Shown in pieces: positions 10,998 to 22,245 of a stretch of 64,000 nt of DNA. Where the stretch lies: the NCBI GenBank assembly GCA_002633005.1, contig NMRA01000368.1, positions 1-64,000 of the forward strand, written 5' to 3'. Source of the stretch: Phoronis australis (lineage: Eukaryota; Phoronida; Phoronidae). Both the position numbers and the translations under genes were made by a program. Below the pieces are notes generated by a model. The model was given only the letters and a program-made list of their open reading frames with translations, had not been told where the DNA came from and made no database searches. The stretch's first letter is position 1. Each line of letters opens with the position of its first letter.

Positions 10998-13747
10998 GTC
11001 TAAAAATCTTGTTTTTATCCAAGGTTATTACAATCTTCACCACAGGCTCAGGCCTGGCTTGAGGTTCTCTGAATACAACTTGGTCTCAAGCCAATAAGTG
11101 GCGCTGGGGTGCGTTCTCCGTAGAACACTCTGTCAGAGCGCCACCTCTTGGGAAGTGGCACGGTGACAGGATGATGGTTAATACGAATAAATTAAGAACA
11201 CGTGTGTGAGCAAAAGAGCGCATGCCTCGGCTTGAATGTTTCTTGTAAACATATGGTCCCAGAATGAAATGGAAAATATAGTGGATTCTTTTGTTGTTTT
11301 ATTTGTGTCTTATTAGCTTGAGTGTGTCACCACACACAAACTTGTGTGGAATGCATTGGTCTAGTCTGTTTTTGTTTTTCCAGAAGCAACCAGCCTTGAA
11401 ACTATTGATCAATAAATGGATAAGCATGTTTATGTATTTCGAAACAGCTAAAAGCCATGAAACCATTGATCAGTAGACGGATAAGCATGTTTATGTATTT
11501 TACAATAGCAACAGCAAACAATCGGAATAGCCGAATGTTATTTTCTACCGAATGTTGGTTTGTCTGAAAATTGGTCCCTGCTGTTATTCAATGAAAATCC
11601 ATGTTGACCTGATTCTTTCACTGGGTTACCCCTCGCCAGTAACACTGGGAAATAAAGGCAACAAGTAGTCCCTACTAGCCTGTCATTGGGGCTACAATAC
11701 TCCCCACCAAGCTCAGCCCCAAGTATTTTAATCGGCCGTAGTCCAGTTCCAGCTACCAAGTAAGAAGTTTTACATTTTAAATTATCAACACTTTGTACTT
11801 TCTGGTTCTATGGATATCCTAAATGAAGAACGTCAGTGAAAATTCAGACAGCTTTCGTGAAGACTTCCGGATTCACTTTTTCTTCACACTGTTACGTTTA
11901 GGTGACGTCACAGGAGTTTGATCAGTGATACGGTGCCAATAACTTCCTCAAAATGACGGCCGGCGAGGAAAGCTCACTATGTGAAACTCAACACTGAGAT
12001 TTTCATAAATATGTTCAAATTGTATTGACAAAATTGTCTTCGGAGTCTCGATATGTGTTAATTATAACTCATTGCGTATATCTGCATACTGCATTTGATG
12101 CCTTATTGGCCAGAATTTTGTAATGAGTAACCTGTAATGGGGAACTATACCACTGCCTCTGGTCTGGCCATACAGAGTGCGGTGCAACTACTTATTGGAA
12201 AGAGTGAACGTTTTCTAGACCAATGGAGAAACGTAAATCTCTAGGGATGTCACCATGTATTTCAAGTGAAGCATGTGATTATACTAGATGTGCTCGCGTG
12301 AGTGTCTTGCGTCTGCGGAACGCAACACTGGTTACCAAATGTGACAAATGAAACCGCACTGATGATAGATGGATTTAGAGGGTATCCTATGCTACGCCTA
12401 CGGATGGAAACTAATGAACACCCCCTTTTGTTGCATGTTATTTGTGATGTGCGACGTGAGTTCATATCAGTTTAGATTTCCAAGTCACAAACGAACCAAC
12501 GATTGCAAACGTTTAATTATAAAGAGAAGGGTTGCGCTGTTCAAAGTCCCAAGAAACCCTGGCAATAAAACAAAAAATTGCGTTGTTAGTATTTTGTTTT
12601 ATTGGTAAAGCACATGTTAGCGTAACAAATTCGGCGTAATTGAATCCTATCTATTATCAAGTCAAAGTTTGTGTCTAAGCGGTATAGGTCGTCGTTATTT
12701 AGGTCCTGTCGGGAGAAAATTATCCACCCACCTACTCGCTGTAATTGAAGGAAAAGTTGTATGGGCACAGACTTATCGAAAATCTTTCTTTTCCAAACAG
12801 ACGGAATTTCCAGTAACCATTGGGCCCTGTTTTATCAAAGATGTCGTCTTACCCTACACTTTACTGACACACAGTTCATCGGAGTAGAAAACTGAGCGTG
12901 CATACGGTGTACAGTAGACTTTAAGATATTTCACCTATATCAAAAAGCGTTGCGTTTGGAAATCAAGTGCCTACGGCATTCATATCTACGACCAGGCACA
13001 CAATTGGGCCAGGTGGTAGAAAAGAAGGATTTTCCCTGAGAGTGTCCGTAACAACACGCTGTCTATTATATGTTGGCTAGCGATTACACGTAAATGGTTG
13101 AAGTCTAGGAATTACGAGACAACGCGAGTGTCTAAGAACGCGTGTTTTAACAATGTAGTTATCCTCTACGCCTTAATTTGATAAAATGCACCGTGGTTGG
13201 GCAGGCATAAGCGCCTTCAGTGACAACGGCAAATTGAGTAACTAACTCTGGTTTTCAAGCCGTAATGACATCCATGGCATTTAAGGAAACGCCATGTATA
13301 CCTCTTCACATTGTAGCAACGTCTGTGTCGGAATCCATGGACGCATCTTCGACTGCAACGTAATAATACAAATTAAGCCAACTGGGTTGGTTGCATAAAA
13401 CTTCAAAACTTACCTCCTGGATAATTTTTATTGTTGCTTGGCTTCAAGTACATTGTCTAAAGAATGCTCTACTCTTCCCCCAAACAACTTTCCTGATAAT
13501 GCACCTGACACCTGGGAAGGGAGTATATGAGAACCTGCATATAATGCGAAAGCAATTTCGGGACCAGGGTGTTAACATCATCACTCTTTCGCTCTCCCAG
13601 TTTTCCACTACTGGGTCCGTTATAATATTATCCGTAATACTTGTTCTAAAACTGAAGGTAAATGTAGTGCTTAGGAAATGTGAAAGAGTTTGGAAAGGTG
13701 GCGAATACCTTTGTACAGCGGATTGTTTTAGGCTTACTTAAACGTAC
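10998..13747. other. no recognisable gene; possible downstream introns of the 13.7-kb exon
   Basis: If the minus-strand exon at 13748-14097 is real, its following exons should lie in or beyond this stretch. I searched the minus strand by eye for a continuation with more cysteines and found none I could defend. Open frames of 60-116 codons here have no motifs. Confidence 0.4.
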
Positions 13748-14097
13748 CTGAGGCAAGTTCGAGAGACGACAGGTCGGTTTAGTCTGTAGCACCCGTGCCA
13801 TGAGTATCTGGTCGTGTGGCGAACACGACATGGCGGCCAAAAGTACCTCTGGTTTTCGTCCAACGAGTTTTCTGCGTTCGTTTCATCTGGTGTTTCGTCC
13901 ATGTCTCCCTCGTTATCAGTGTCGTCTTCAGCTAGAGATCTGTCATACTCAACCACCTGCTCTTCTCCGTCCTTGCTGTCGGCCAATTTATCGTCTGCTG
14001 AGATTTCAGAGTCGGCTGCTTTTTCTTCAATGTCTTGGTCCGACTCCCCGGCGTCAAGCCGTCCCACAAAAAGCCCCAGCACGGCGCACAAGATGAT
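13748..14097 (-). CDS. internal exon of a secreted acidic protein, possibly sclerostin/SOSTDC1-like
   Basis: The exon is 350 nt and open throughout, with a good acceptor (...TTGACAATTCTAG) and a strong donor (CAG|GTACGT). It starts in phase 0 and ends two bases into a codon (AG). It encodes a hydrophobic stretch (IILCAVLGLFVG, residues 1-12) that would complete a signal peptide, about 75 very acidic residues (Asp/Glu-rich, little order expected), then a basic, cysteine-bearing end. That end fits C-R-x2-H-x-T-R-Y-x3-G-C-x6-P-V-x4-C, closely recalling the first half of the cystine knot in sclerostin/SOSTDC1, secreted Wnt/BMP antagonists. Against this, the family's ring needs C-x-G-x-C, and the split codon AG-N after 'C-L' gives Ser or Arg, not Gly. 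The exon is well supported; the family assignment is tentative. Confidence 0.6.
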
Positions 14098-14179
14098 CTA
14101 GAATTGTCAATAGAAAACATTTTTGTAACTAAACTACGACGTCCTTACGTTGTCAAGCTAACCTTCTCTATGACGTCAC

Positions 14180-14206
14180 CGTCATTGTCATTTTCATGGC
14201 CATCAT
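14180..14206 (-). CDS. candidate 27-nt first coding exon for the acidic secreted protein
   Basis: Two adjacent ATGs (14206 and 14203) open a frame reading MMAMKMTMT. It can end at ACG|GTGACG and join the exon at 14097 in phase 0 across an 82-base intron. The join gives a conventional signal peptide: a short n-region with one Lys, the IILCAVLGLFVG core and a GRLDA-G cleavage region. The donor is weak at position +5 and the intron is short, so an unseen upstream exon is equally possible. Confidence 0.25.
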
Positions 14207-14673
14207 CAGTATCTTTATTGTTGTTGTTTATGTTGTTGTTAAAACAATAAGTATAAACCGCTTTAAATTTGACAAATGTATTCACAGAACAAAATGATAG
14301 ACTGGATTTCAAACCTCGAAAGTGAGCGCGTAATGTGTCAATACGTGTTTTCAGTGCAACTGAAAAACCATGAAAGCACTTCCCAAAACTAAATTCATGG
14401 AAAGCGTTAAAATTTTATATTTGGATCTGAAATTGAGTATCCTGTCGTTTTGTCGATTCTAATTTTGATTGGATGAACACTTTTTAAGGTTTTAAAGTGG
14501 ACAGGGTTGACGTTTTAGTTTGTACATGTACGAGAGGTTAAAGAGAAACTCCTCAAACTTGTGGACTTAGGCTAATCGGATCACGTAAGTTTTAACATCA
14601 GGCTACATTTTGTGCAAAATGACATAGTTATATCAAACACAATTTCTAAGTTTAGATAAGAATGCATGAATAC

Positions 14674-14996
14674 TTAAAACGATACCAAACCCGGCTGTGG
14701 GAAATTAATAAATGCTAAAGACGACTTTCCCGTCCAGTGTTCTCTAACACGAAATAATGTCATGTAACCCTCGACAACCCTCAAAAGACTGCTAAACGGG
14801 CAAGTGTGACATACGCTTTTAGCGAATTACACGACAACTGTGGGAAAAAGACTACCCACAAATTTGAGAAATAAGGGGTTTGAGTTTTTAGTCAATTCGT
14901 GTTTTTATCTTTCAACATTGACGCCAATAATGCATTAACAGGTGACAGAACGAGGATTGGTGGAAATCATCAAAACAAGATTTCTCATCCCTTTAA
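14674..14996 (-). mobile_element. TTAA-flanked MITE, diverged copy of 34080-34425
   Basis: Flanked by TTAA at 14674-14677 and 14993-14996. Reverse-complement homology to 34080-34425 runs through a conserved middle (CATGTAACCCTCGACAACCC here, its complement there). Left terminus AACGATACCAAACCC; right terminus ends ATCCCT. It encodes no protein and so depends on a transposase made elsewhere. Confidence 0.75.
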
Positions 14997-15030
14997 AGTA
15001 ACTGAAAGTTTAGTTTGAATCCAGTCAGTA

Positions 15031-15112
15031 ATTTGTGAGATATGATGTTAGCCAGCATTTGTGAGATATGATGTTAGCCAGCATTTGTGAGATATGATGT
15101 TAGCCAGCATTT
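15031..15112. repeat. 26-bp tandem repeat, 3 copies
   Basis: Three perfect copies of a unit starting ATTTGTGAGATATGATG are followed by a partial fourth (ATTT). Confidence 0.95.
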
Positions 15113-15904
15113 TGCCACGGTTGATGCTCTTAAAGCCTAAATCCATTTATTCTAATGTCTACGTTATATCTTGGTTGCAAAACATGTCTTAACCTAAAAG
15201 GCTTTACCCTAACGGTGGTCTTAAATCTGTCACTCAGTTACGAAGTGTTATGTCAATATGGTAGAAATTTCATGACAGAAAATTAACGACGATTAAAATA
15301 GTTTTGAGTCGCCACTTGACATAAATTTGATGGTCCGCTCAACTTACCAAAGTCTTCATTGTTCGTTGCTTGCCAAGTCGATGACGGCGTCTAAAAATGT
15401 GTCGACAATGCTGATTCTCCCTAATTTAAGGACAGTCAGATTGTCTGCTGAGCCAATCATAACGCAGATTTGTAAAAACAGAGATTATTTTTAAAAGACA
15501 ACGAGTTTGTAGGCGTAACACAGAAGAAATGAACAATGATTTTCGAATTGTTTGACTATCTGTATTGCCGAGGGCGGAGATTCTCAGGTGATTGGATAGA
15601 TTTTTGAACACCTAAAACAGTGCGATGGCTTGATCTGTCAAAGTCGTCGTTTAAATGAGTGACACCCATCAACTTAGCTCGAAAATGTCATTAGATTTGA
15701 AAACAAATCGCTTCAGCGTTTCCTGTAACTGATACCGCGTGCTTTTTATGACGTCACGGCTTGATTTTGACATATTTTTCAGTGATGTGTTTAATATTAG
15801 CTCAGTGAATCTGTGAAACGCACCTCCCAACACAAAAAACTAAGTTTTGATTTAGATCACTTACTACCGTCCTGAAATTGGTCTCAAGTTGTTCCTTTGG
15901 GAAA

Positions 15905-17069
15905 TTAAAGCAGTATGCCACCCAAAAACAACCCATTTTGTATCAATTTAGATCTAGTAGTTCTACTCGATAACGGCCCGTTCGGTTGCGTTACCTGACA
16001 CCTGACGGCAGACGGAGGTGTTGAAATTATCCAATGAGGTTTCACACGCAGTCTGCTCAGCAGTTCAAAACAGGGGTTACTGGTGTCAGGTTATCGCTTG
16101 AATTCATCGTTTAACACCAATAAATAATCGAACTTCGATGTAAAACCCTTAAAAATACACCGAGTTCTTATCAAAACGTGTTGTTTTATTTCGCTGGTTT
16201 AGATTTATTTCTATTTGGACACACCGTAGCCTACAAAGTTCGGCAGGCCAATTTACCAAGGTCCATAGCAGGAGTTTGGGGTCTGTTCGGAGATAAATTC
16301 GAAGTATTCTTCCGTGAAATACAGACAGGAGAACCCAAAACTGTGTTGTTTAGACTGATGATTTTTTGAGTTCTAAACACACAAAACGCTTGTTATCCCG
16401 ACCAGGGCTCAGAACTCGATCAGGCGTGTCGCGGCCGGACTGACTCGTTATCCCGGCCAGTGGCTTGGAACCCGATCAGACCCGTCGCGGCCTCCGGGAC
16501 TGACAAGAACATAAACCAGCTTGAGTTGGAAACTATACCAACAGTCAGGAAAAGACTATAATAGTGAGCCAAAGAAATAATGGGAATTAGCCACCAAACT
16601 GAAAATCTAGGCCTACTTACTAATTGTCGGTTGCCGCAAAGTCGGGTTCCCCTTGCAGAGACCGTCAGGGCGAAGGTTGTACAGTAACAATGATTTGAAT
16701 AATGCATTTGTATTTCTGAAATAAAGATTATCCTAACATGTGACCATAGATATAAAATCGAGTAATTGTTTCACAACAGCTTTCTGTCAGCTAACACTGA
16801 ATTAGCATGCGCTCACCCGGCCTCGGTGTCCGGTCATTGCCGGCATCAAAACCCGGTAATTAACGCAATGGTTTATTCATTGCTGGCTTCTCAACATTTG
16901 CACTCACAAATACTGCAAAGGCATTACAAATTGTCTCGTTTCTCACTTTCCTCACAGGTTAATGCGACACCTCTCTGCATGGTGAGGTCGACAGGATAAG
17001 AGGCGATGTGGATATAGAACGATTAAGACTGTAAAAAGACTAATTAAATCGGGTGGCATTCTCCTTTAA
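15905..17069. mobile_element. 1.17-kb TTAA-flanked non-autonomous DNA transposon
   Basis: TTAA occurs at 15905-15908 and 17066-17069. Just inside are inverted termini AGCAGTATGCCACCC and, complementary, AGGAGAATGCCACCC. The left 400 bases match 3590-4013 in inverse orientation. At about 16391-16504 two related blocks of about 57 bp follow each other, both beginning GTTATCCCG. No transposase was recognised. TTAA targeting and duplication is typical of piggyBac-like elements among others; the superfamily is inferred, not shown. Confidence 0.7.
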
Positions 17070-18696
17070 ATCTTGCTGCTTGCAAGCGTGACGTTGAAAT
17101 TTGGCAGGAAATTCAACTACCCTTGAGACACTTTGGATTTGTAAAAACCTAGCTGCTTGACACCTACTTTTACCTGATTTCTATCATCTGGAGATTTTTG
17201 TAAGTTTGAATTCATAGTAATTGCATGCAAATGGTTTGAAAACTGTTGATTTGGTGTATTTTTGTTCGTTTCTAGAAAATTGATTTTGGAATCGGTTTCA
17301 AAAGACTTTGTGCATTTTTAAACATTTGGACCAGTATAATGTTCATATTTTCAGGTTAAGCACATCTTGTGCAACAGACCGTTTTAGTTGCCAACTTAAG
17401 ACCTGGTTTTTCAAGCTCAAAGGCAGAAAAAAACTGTGGAGTGCCACCTTTACACGGCGATCTTCAGTTTGCACAGTCAAGTGGAATTGGGTGATTATGT
17501 CTTCGACCATCATAGGAGTATCTGGCGTTGGCTGGGGGGAGGCACTATATTGACAAAGCTTTGCCCGCATAATACCCAACCGATCGCCTCCAGTCACCCA
17601 CTCCTCACTTCTTTTGTGTCTTTCCGGTTATTTGGCCATTAGATGCTCCGCTGCCCAATTTTTTTCTTGTCCTGTCTGAATTTTCCTTCACCCCCCTGCA
17701 TTAACCAATACACCTGTGGAGGAGAAGCACACCGTCGCAAACTTATTTTACACAGTGTGAATTTGAAGGACTTAGGACTTTCGATACGCCGCAACGGGAC
17801 ACATTTTTGAATTCCATGAGCTTTGTTATTTGGCTCGACTCGTGAAACACTAGTCGAATACCGTACCTACGGCAATCGCAAAACAACGGCAATGAACGTT
17901 TCAATCCTCAATCATATACTGTGGGTTCATCTTGGTGTATTTGGGTATTGTTCCTTTCCAAATGCGCCATATCGGCTTCATATAACGATATAAAGTGCCA
18001 CAAACTCAGATTACATTGCAACCAACCACGTTAAAACCTATTGAAGTAATATTTCCTTATTTTGATATGGTTCACCGAACACATCAGAACGATCAGATAA
18101 AAAGCATAGCCACCTGTGTGAGACGACTATCACAATTCTATTTATCAGGAATCCAGATCGCCTAGGGTTATAATACTTTGCATACCTCATTCCCATATTT
18201 TTGCAGTCTGAACAAAGAGTCAATTTCACGTAAATAACCAGCGAAATAAGCGAGGAGTGTCGCTACTGTCTGTATTCTGAACATTTCTGAAAGACGTTTG
18301 TTAAAATCAAAGCGCTTCAACATTTTGTAAATACGACACAGAGACTGGATGGCAGGGTTATTGTGACGATCGTGCCACCCTCAACGGCACTAACTATCCA
18401 TGCAGAACTCATTGGCGGCAAACTATTGGCTTTATTGCGTGTGTATCTGTGTGCCACGTACAACGCGGAAAAAACAGCCGATAGACATTTTTGTCCATAT
18501 TTGAAAGAAAAAACCGAAAGAGAATATTTTTATTTAATCAGGAAAGTAATTATACAAAAATTGTGCAGGTGGTCTGGTACACGATGCATCAGACACGTGC
18601 AGGCCATCTATCCGGGCCCATTTCACCGGACACCTGAAACCATTTGTTTGTTTTATTAATATACACATATAACTCTCATGCACACAGACTAAGACC
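17070..18696. other. no recognisable feature
   Basis: Open frames up to about 98 codons on both strands carry no motif. I see no repeat structure or gene. Confidence 0.5.
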
Positions 18697-19321
18697 GACT
18701 TGTGAAACTAGAGACACGACTCAAGGGTTTCTCAGTGGGGTCTAGTGAATTATGAACCCCGACCTTGAGAACAGGAGATGGACACTCAACGCACCGGGCC
18801 ACGCTGCCTCCTCTAAACATACAATACGCAATATAAAAATGCTTTATTGACAAGGTTAGCCAGATATTTACAAAACTGTAGATCTTAACTAAACAGCTCT
18901 ATGTTTTCTGGAGGTGAAGAGCCTATAGAATTTGATTTTTTGTTTTTTGACCAATCTGCCATTAGTTGAGTTACACGACCATGTTTATTCAATGGAATTT
19001 ATCAAAAAGAAATGTACATTTATAGCATAACAACGGTATTGGTGACATGGCCAAATTTAATTGATAGAAATTTTGGAGATTATATCTCAGAAAATGTGAC
19101 AGTTTTCTAAAACATCATGTCGTTTTCATTTTATGCAACTTTAGACTTTTTTATGAAGCATTTCTGAAATATGATTTTCCAAAGTAAACCAAGTTTGGAA
19201 ATTTTCTAGTGTTCTACATAACCCAAAATGAGTCTGGTCTGAAGCTACAACGAATTGTCATTAGCTCTTCTCAAGCTTAGAACTCATTTTGAATCTGAGC
19301 AAGGAACAGAAACGAGATGGA
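18697..19321. repeat. direct duplicate copy A, ends at single N
   Basis: These 625 bases recur at 19323-19947 at a constant offset of 626, with only a few substitutions (for example GGAATTTATC/GGAGTTTATC and CTCTTCTC/CTCTTTTC). Copy A stops at the N (19322), where copy B starts. This is what two unmerged overlapping contig ends or alleles would look like. Confidence 0.95.
18745..18812 (-). mobile_element. tRNA-derived SINE head
   Basis: Read on the minus strand, GGCAGCGTGGCCCGGTGCG resembles a tRNA gene start with an A-box-like GTGGCCCGGTGCGTTGAG. About 33 bases later, CAAGGTCGGGGTTCAT resembles a B box, giving a type 2 (tRNA-like) RNA polymerase III promoter. The sequence does not fold into a full tRNA, so it is a SINE remnant. 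The duplicate at 19371-19438 is the same locus repeated by the N-junction duplication. Confidence 0.55.
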
Positions 19322-19322
19322 N

Positions 19323-19947
19323 GACTTGTGAAACTAGAGACACGACTCAAGGGTTTCTCAGTGGGGTCTAGTGAATTATGAACCCCGACCTTGAGAACAG
19401 GAGATGGACACTCAACGCACCGGGCCACGCTGCCTCCTCTAAACATACAATACGCAATATAAAAATGCTTTATTGACAAGGTTAGCCAGATATTTACAAA
19501 ACTGTAGATCTTAACTAAACAGCTCTATGTTTTCTGGAGGTGAAGAGCCTATAGAATTTGATTTTTTGTTTTTTGACCAATCTGCCATTAGTTGAGTTAC
19601 ACGACCATGTTTATTCAATGGAGTTTATCAAAAAGAAATGTACATTTATAGCATAACAACGGTATTGGTGACATGGCCAAATTTAATTGATAGAAATTTT
19701 GGAGATTATATCTCAGAAAATGTGACAGTTTTCTAAAACATCATGTCGTTTTCATTTTATGCAACTTTAGACTTCTTTATGAAGCATTTCTGAAATATGA
19801 TTTTCCAAAGTAAACCAAGTTTGGAAATTTTCTAGTGTTCTACATAACCCAAAATGAGTCTGGTCTGAAGCTACAACGAATTGTCATTAGCTCTTTTCAA
19901 GCTTAGAACTCATTTTGAATCTGAGCAAGGAACAGAAACGAGATGGA
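19323..19947. repeat. direct duplicate copy B
   Basis: Second copy of 18697-19321, starting right after the N at 19322. It runs on past the end of copy A without interruption (GAGATGGACTTTGTAAC). Confidence 0.95.
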
Positions 19948-20187
19948 CTTTGTAACGGAAGTGGCCGAAATTGAATTTTACAAAACTCATCATCGCTTAT
20001 TCGCCAGTCTGTAACAATCGTCGCCTTTCTTCTGTCTCAATTACATTGCCCATTCGAATCCATTTAGTGTGATGCGTCGCATACGTATGGATATAACAAT
20101 TAGTACCAGCAAACGAAGGTCTTGTTGATGTCATTACAACCCGAAAGACACCGATCGAGTATGTTTATACTTCAACTTCATCCAGAA

Positions 20188-20372
20188 TACCTCGGGTATT
20201 TTTGTAGCCACACATTTAGCCTCAGATGTGAACGTTATCTGCTGAAGTGGGAACTTCAACCTTACGGTCTACCATTTTCCAGTTGAAAATCACGTGACTT
20301 GCCCTATGACTGTTCACATATGCGCAAATGCCGTTGACTTCAGAGGGGAAATTTGAGGCTAATAAAATACCC
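20188..20372. mobile_element. short inverted-repeat element (MITE), family D
   Basis: Termini are imperfect inverted repeats: CTCGGGTATTTTTGTAGCC on the left and GAGGCTAATAAAATACCCTA on the right. Inside lie AGTTGAAAATCACGTGACTTG-like text and two GCGCA-containing arms. Related pieces occur at about 20580-20695, 22045-22245, 25320-25412 (inverse), 39430-39520 and 47865-47945. It has no coding capacity. Confidence 0.6.
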
Positions 20373-20579
20373 TAGATAATACAGATGTCATCGGAGGTGC
20401 AAACTTTAATCATAAGAGCAAACCGATTTAGTATAGAGACGGTTAAAATTATGGTTTCCGTCTAGCACGATCTAAAAGTCAAACGCGCAGTCATTCTCAA
20501 TCTTTAGTCTGCCTCCGGATGAACTGTTAACTCATCTATAAGACAAATACCTCAGTGTATCCCGACGCATTCGAAGACA

Positions 20580-20695
20580 TTCTCTATTTTGAGAGTCACG
20601 TGACTTGCTCAACAGACGTCACACACGCGCAGATGCGAAGTACCTCCAAGGGCATCCGGAGCACTTAGAGTATTTGCGTGACCTCAAATTATTGC
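20580..20695. repeat. family D element fragment
   Basis: This shares GAGAGTCACGTGACTTGCTC, a CACACGCGCAGATGCG arm and the end 'AGAGTATTTGCGTGACCTCAAATTAT' with the family D element at 20188-20372. The left end is unclear. Confidence 0.45.
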
Positions 20696-21327
20696 TTGGG
20701 AGTGTTTCGTGCCCATAAATATGCTGACTTCAATTAGAGCATCAAAGGGATGTGACCAACAGGTCATGGCTATCTGCCTAACAGGTCTCAAAAGACGTAT
20801 GAGACGTCGTTTCCTCGTGGTCTGCCTGCCGTCCACTGAATCGCACGGCTATTCCGGCGTATTCGTCGGCATCCTACTTTTCCATTGTCAAACGCCTTAT
20901 GATGTGACTGAAGTTCCACCATGTTCAGCATATGAAACACCTCCGAGAAAAGCTGAGGCTACAAAAAGTATCCAAGGTGTTCCGCTGACTCAAATTGTAA
21001 CTCGGAGGCGTTTTATATAAGTGCATGTGCGAACTTTAAGCACTAAAGAAAGTCACGTGGCTTTTAAAATGGCGAATGTTGCAGTTTTTCAAATTTTTGT
21101 ATTTTGGACTTTGCCCACCACAAATCTGGGAAAGGTCACCCAATTAGTATTTTCATTATAGCCGCCTGAACAAATTCTCCTCCGACAAAAACATAAAATT
21201 TACATGCCTTTGGGTTACTGAAAAGCCACCTCCAATTGAACTGAAGATATTAATGTTTTTGAACAGGGAGTTCTTTCATAATGTCGGATTTACGTTTTAA
21301 TGGCATGTAACATATATCCAGCCTCCC

Positions 21328-21467
21328 GTTCAGTGACGCTAGGACCTCGCTAAAAAGCAAGACTTCGCGAGATTACGTGAGATATTGCCGTGTATTGTAA
21401 ATAAGAACACGTGACTGTTGACTAGGTTTTAGCTACATGTACATGTAGGTCCTAGCGTCTACTGAAC
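21328..21467. mobile_element. palindromic MITE, family E
   Basis: The inverted ends are GTTCAGTGACGCTAGGACCT on the left, complementary to AGGTCCTAGCGTCTACTGAAC-like text on the right. The inner core is CTCGCTAAAAAGCAAGACTT followed by CGCGAGATTACG. Its closest relative is 24705-24843; shorter relatives lie at 54669-54749 and 62291-62404. Confidence 0.75.
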
Positions 21468-22044
21468 GCACGCCCGGTTTGCTGCTTTCTTACATTAGCC
21501 CAATTAACCTTTTTCTGGGTTATGAGTACTTCAAATTGTAATACTTTGACTTCTTCACATAAAGTCACACCGTTATTTGTTCTTCTATGTTTTATGTCGA
21601 TATCCGTTTCTCAATGATAGAAGAAAAATAGGGGGTCGATAAATTTTCCTAGTTTAGTTCAACTAGAGTACCCTGATAATGCACAATTTGATCTCAAAAA
21701 TGCAAGTTTCAAGAGTTAAGTCGCACAAATGTCTATATTCCTTAGTGTTCAGTGTGACGTTATTGTGAAATTTGGTGTCTCACACAATAAAAAACACAAC
21801 AAAAATCAAACTGAAAAATTTGTTATTTGAAAAAAAATCAAATGAATCTTAAATTAATCAAGGTTGTAAAACTACGACTGTTTTGCCGTTGTTTGGCAAA
21901 CTGTGTCGCATCACTTAAACAAGAGTTAACGGTTCATCAAGAGGTAGATCAAGGAATGAGAATGACATGTCAGGCTGACAGTTGTCTTTTGGCCTAATCT
22001 CTTTTAAGTTTGTAACTGCACAGATTTGAAACACTTTCGAGAGC

Positions 22045-22245
22045 ATTAGGAAAACCTGGGGGTATTTGCGTAGCCTCAAAATTTCCCTCGAAAGTGAACG
22101 TTGTCTGCGCATGTGCAAACTTCACTCATGCAGCCAATCATTTTCTGGTTTGAAAGTCGCATGACCAATGAGATAAATATTACTAGAGTTGACATCACGT
22201 GGTTTTCGTTGAGCGGAGAGGTCCGCCATCTTGTTAATGAACCAT
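22045..22245. mobile_element. family D element with downstream 'ATGGCGGACC' segment
   Basis: The left part (GGGGGTATTTGCGTAGCCTC ... GTGAACGTTGTCTGCGCATG) matches family D. The right part (AGATAAATATTACTAGAGTT ... CCGCCATCTTG) is matched in reverse complement at 30288-30362. No coding potential. Confidence 0.55.

Noticed and set aside
11538-11759. 73-codon minus-strand frame with several Cys
   Set aside because: Considered as a continuation of the acidic secreted protein; no acceptor in the right phase and no cystine-knot spacing.
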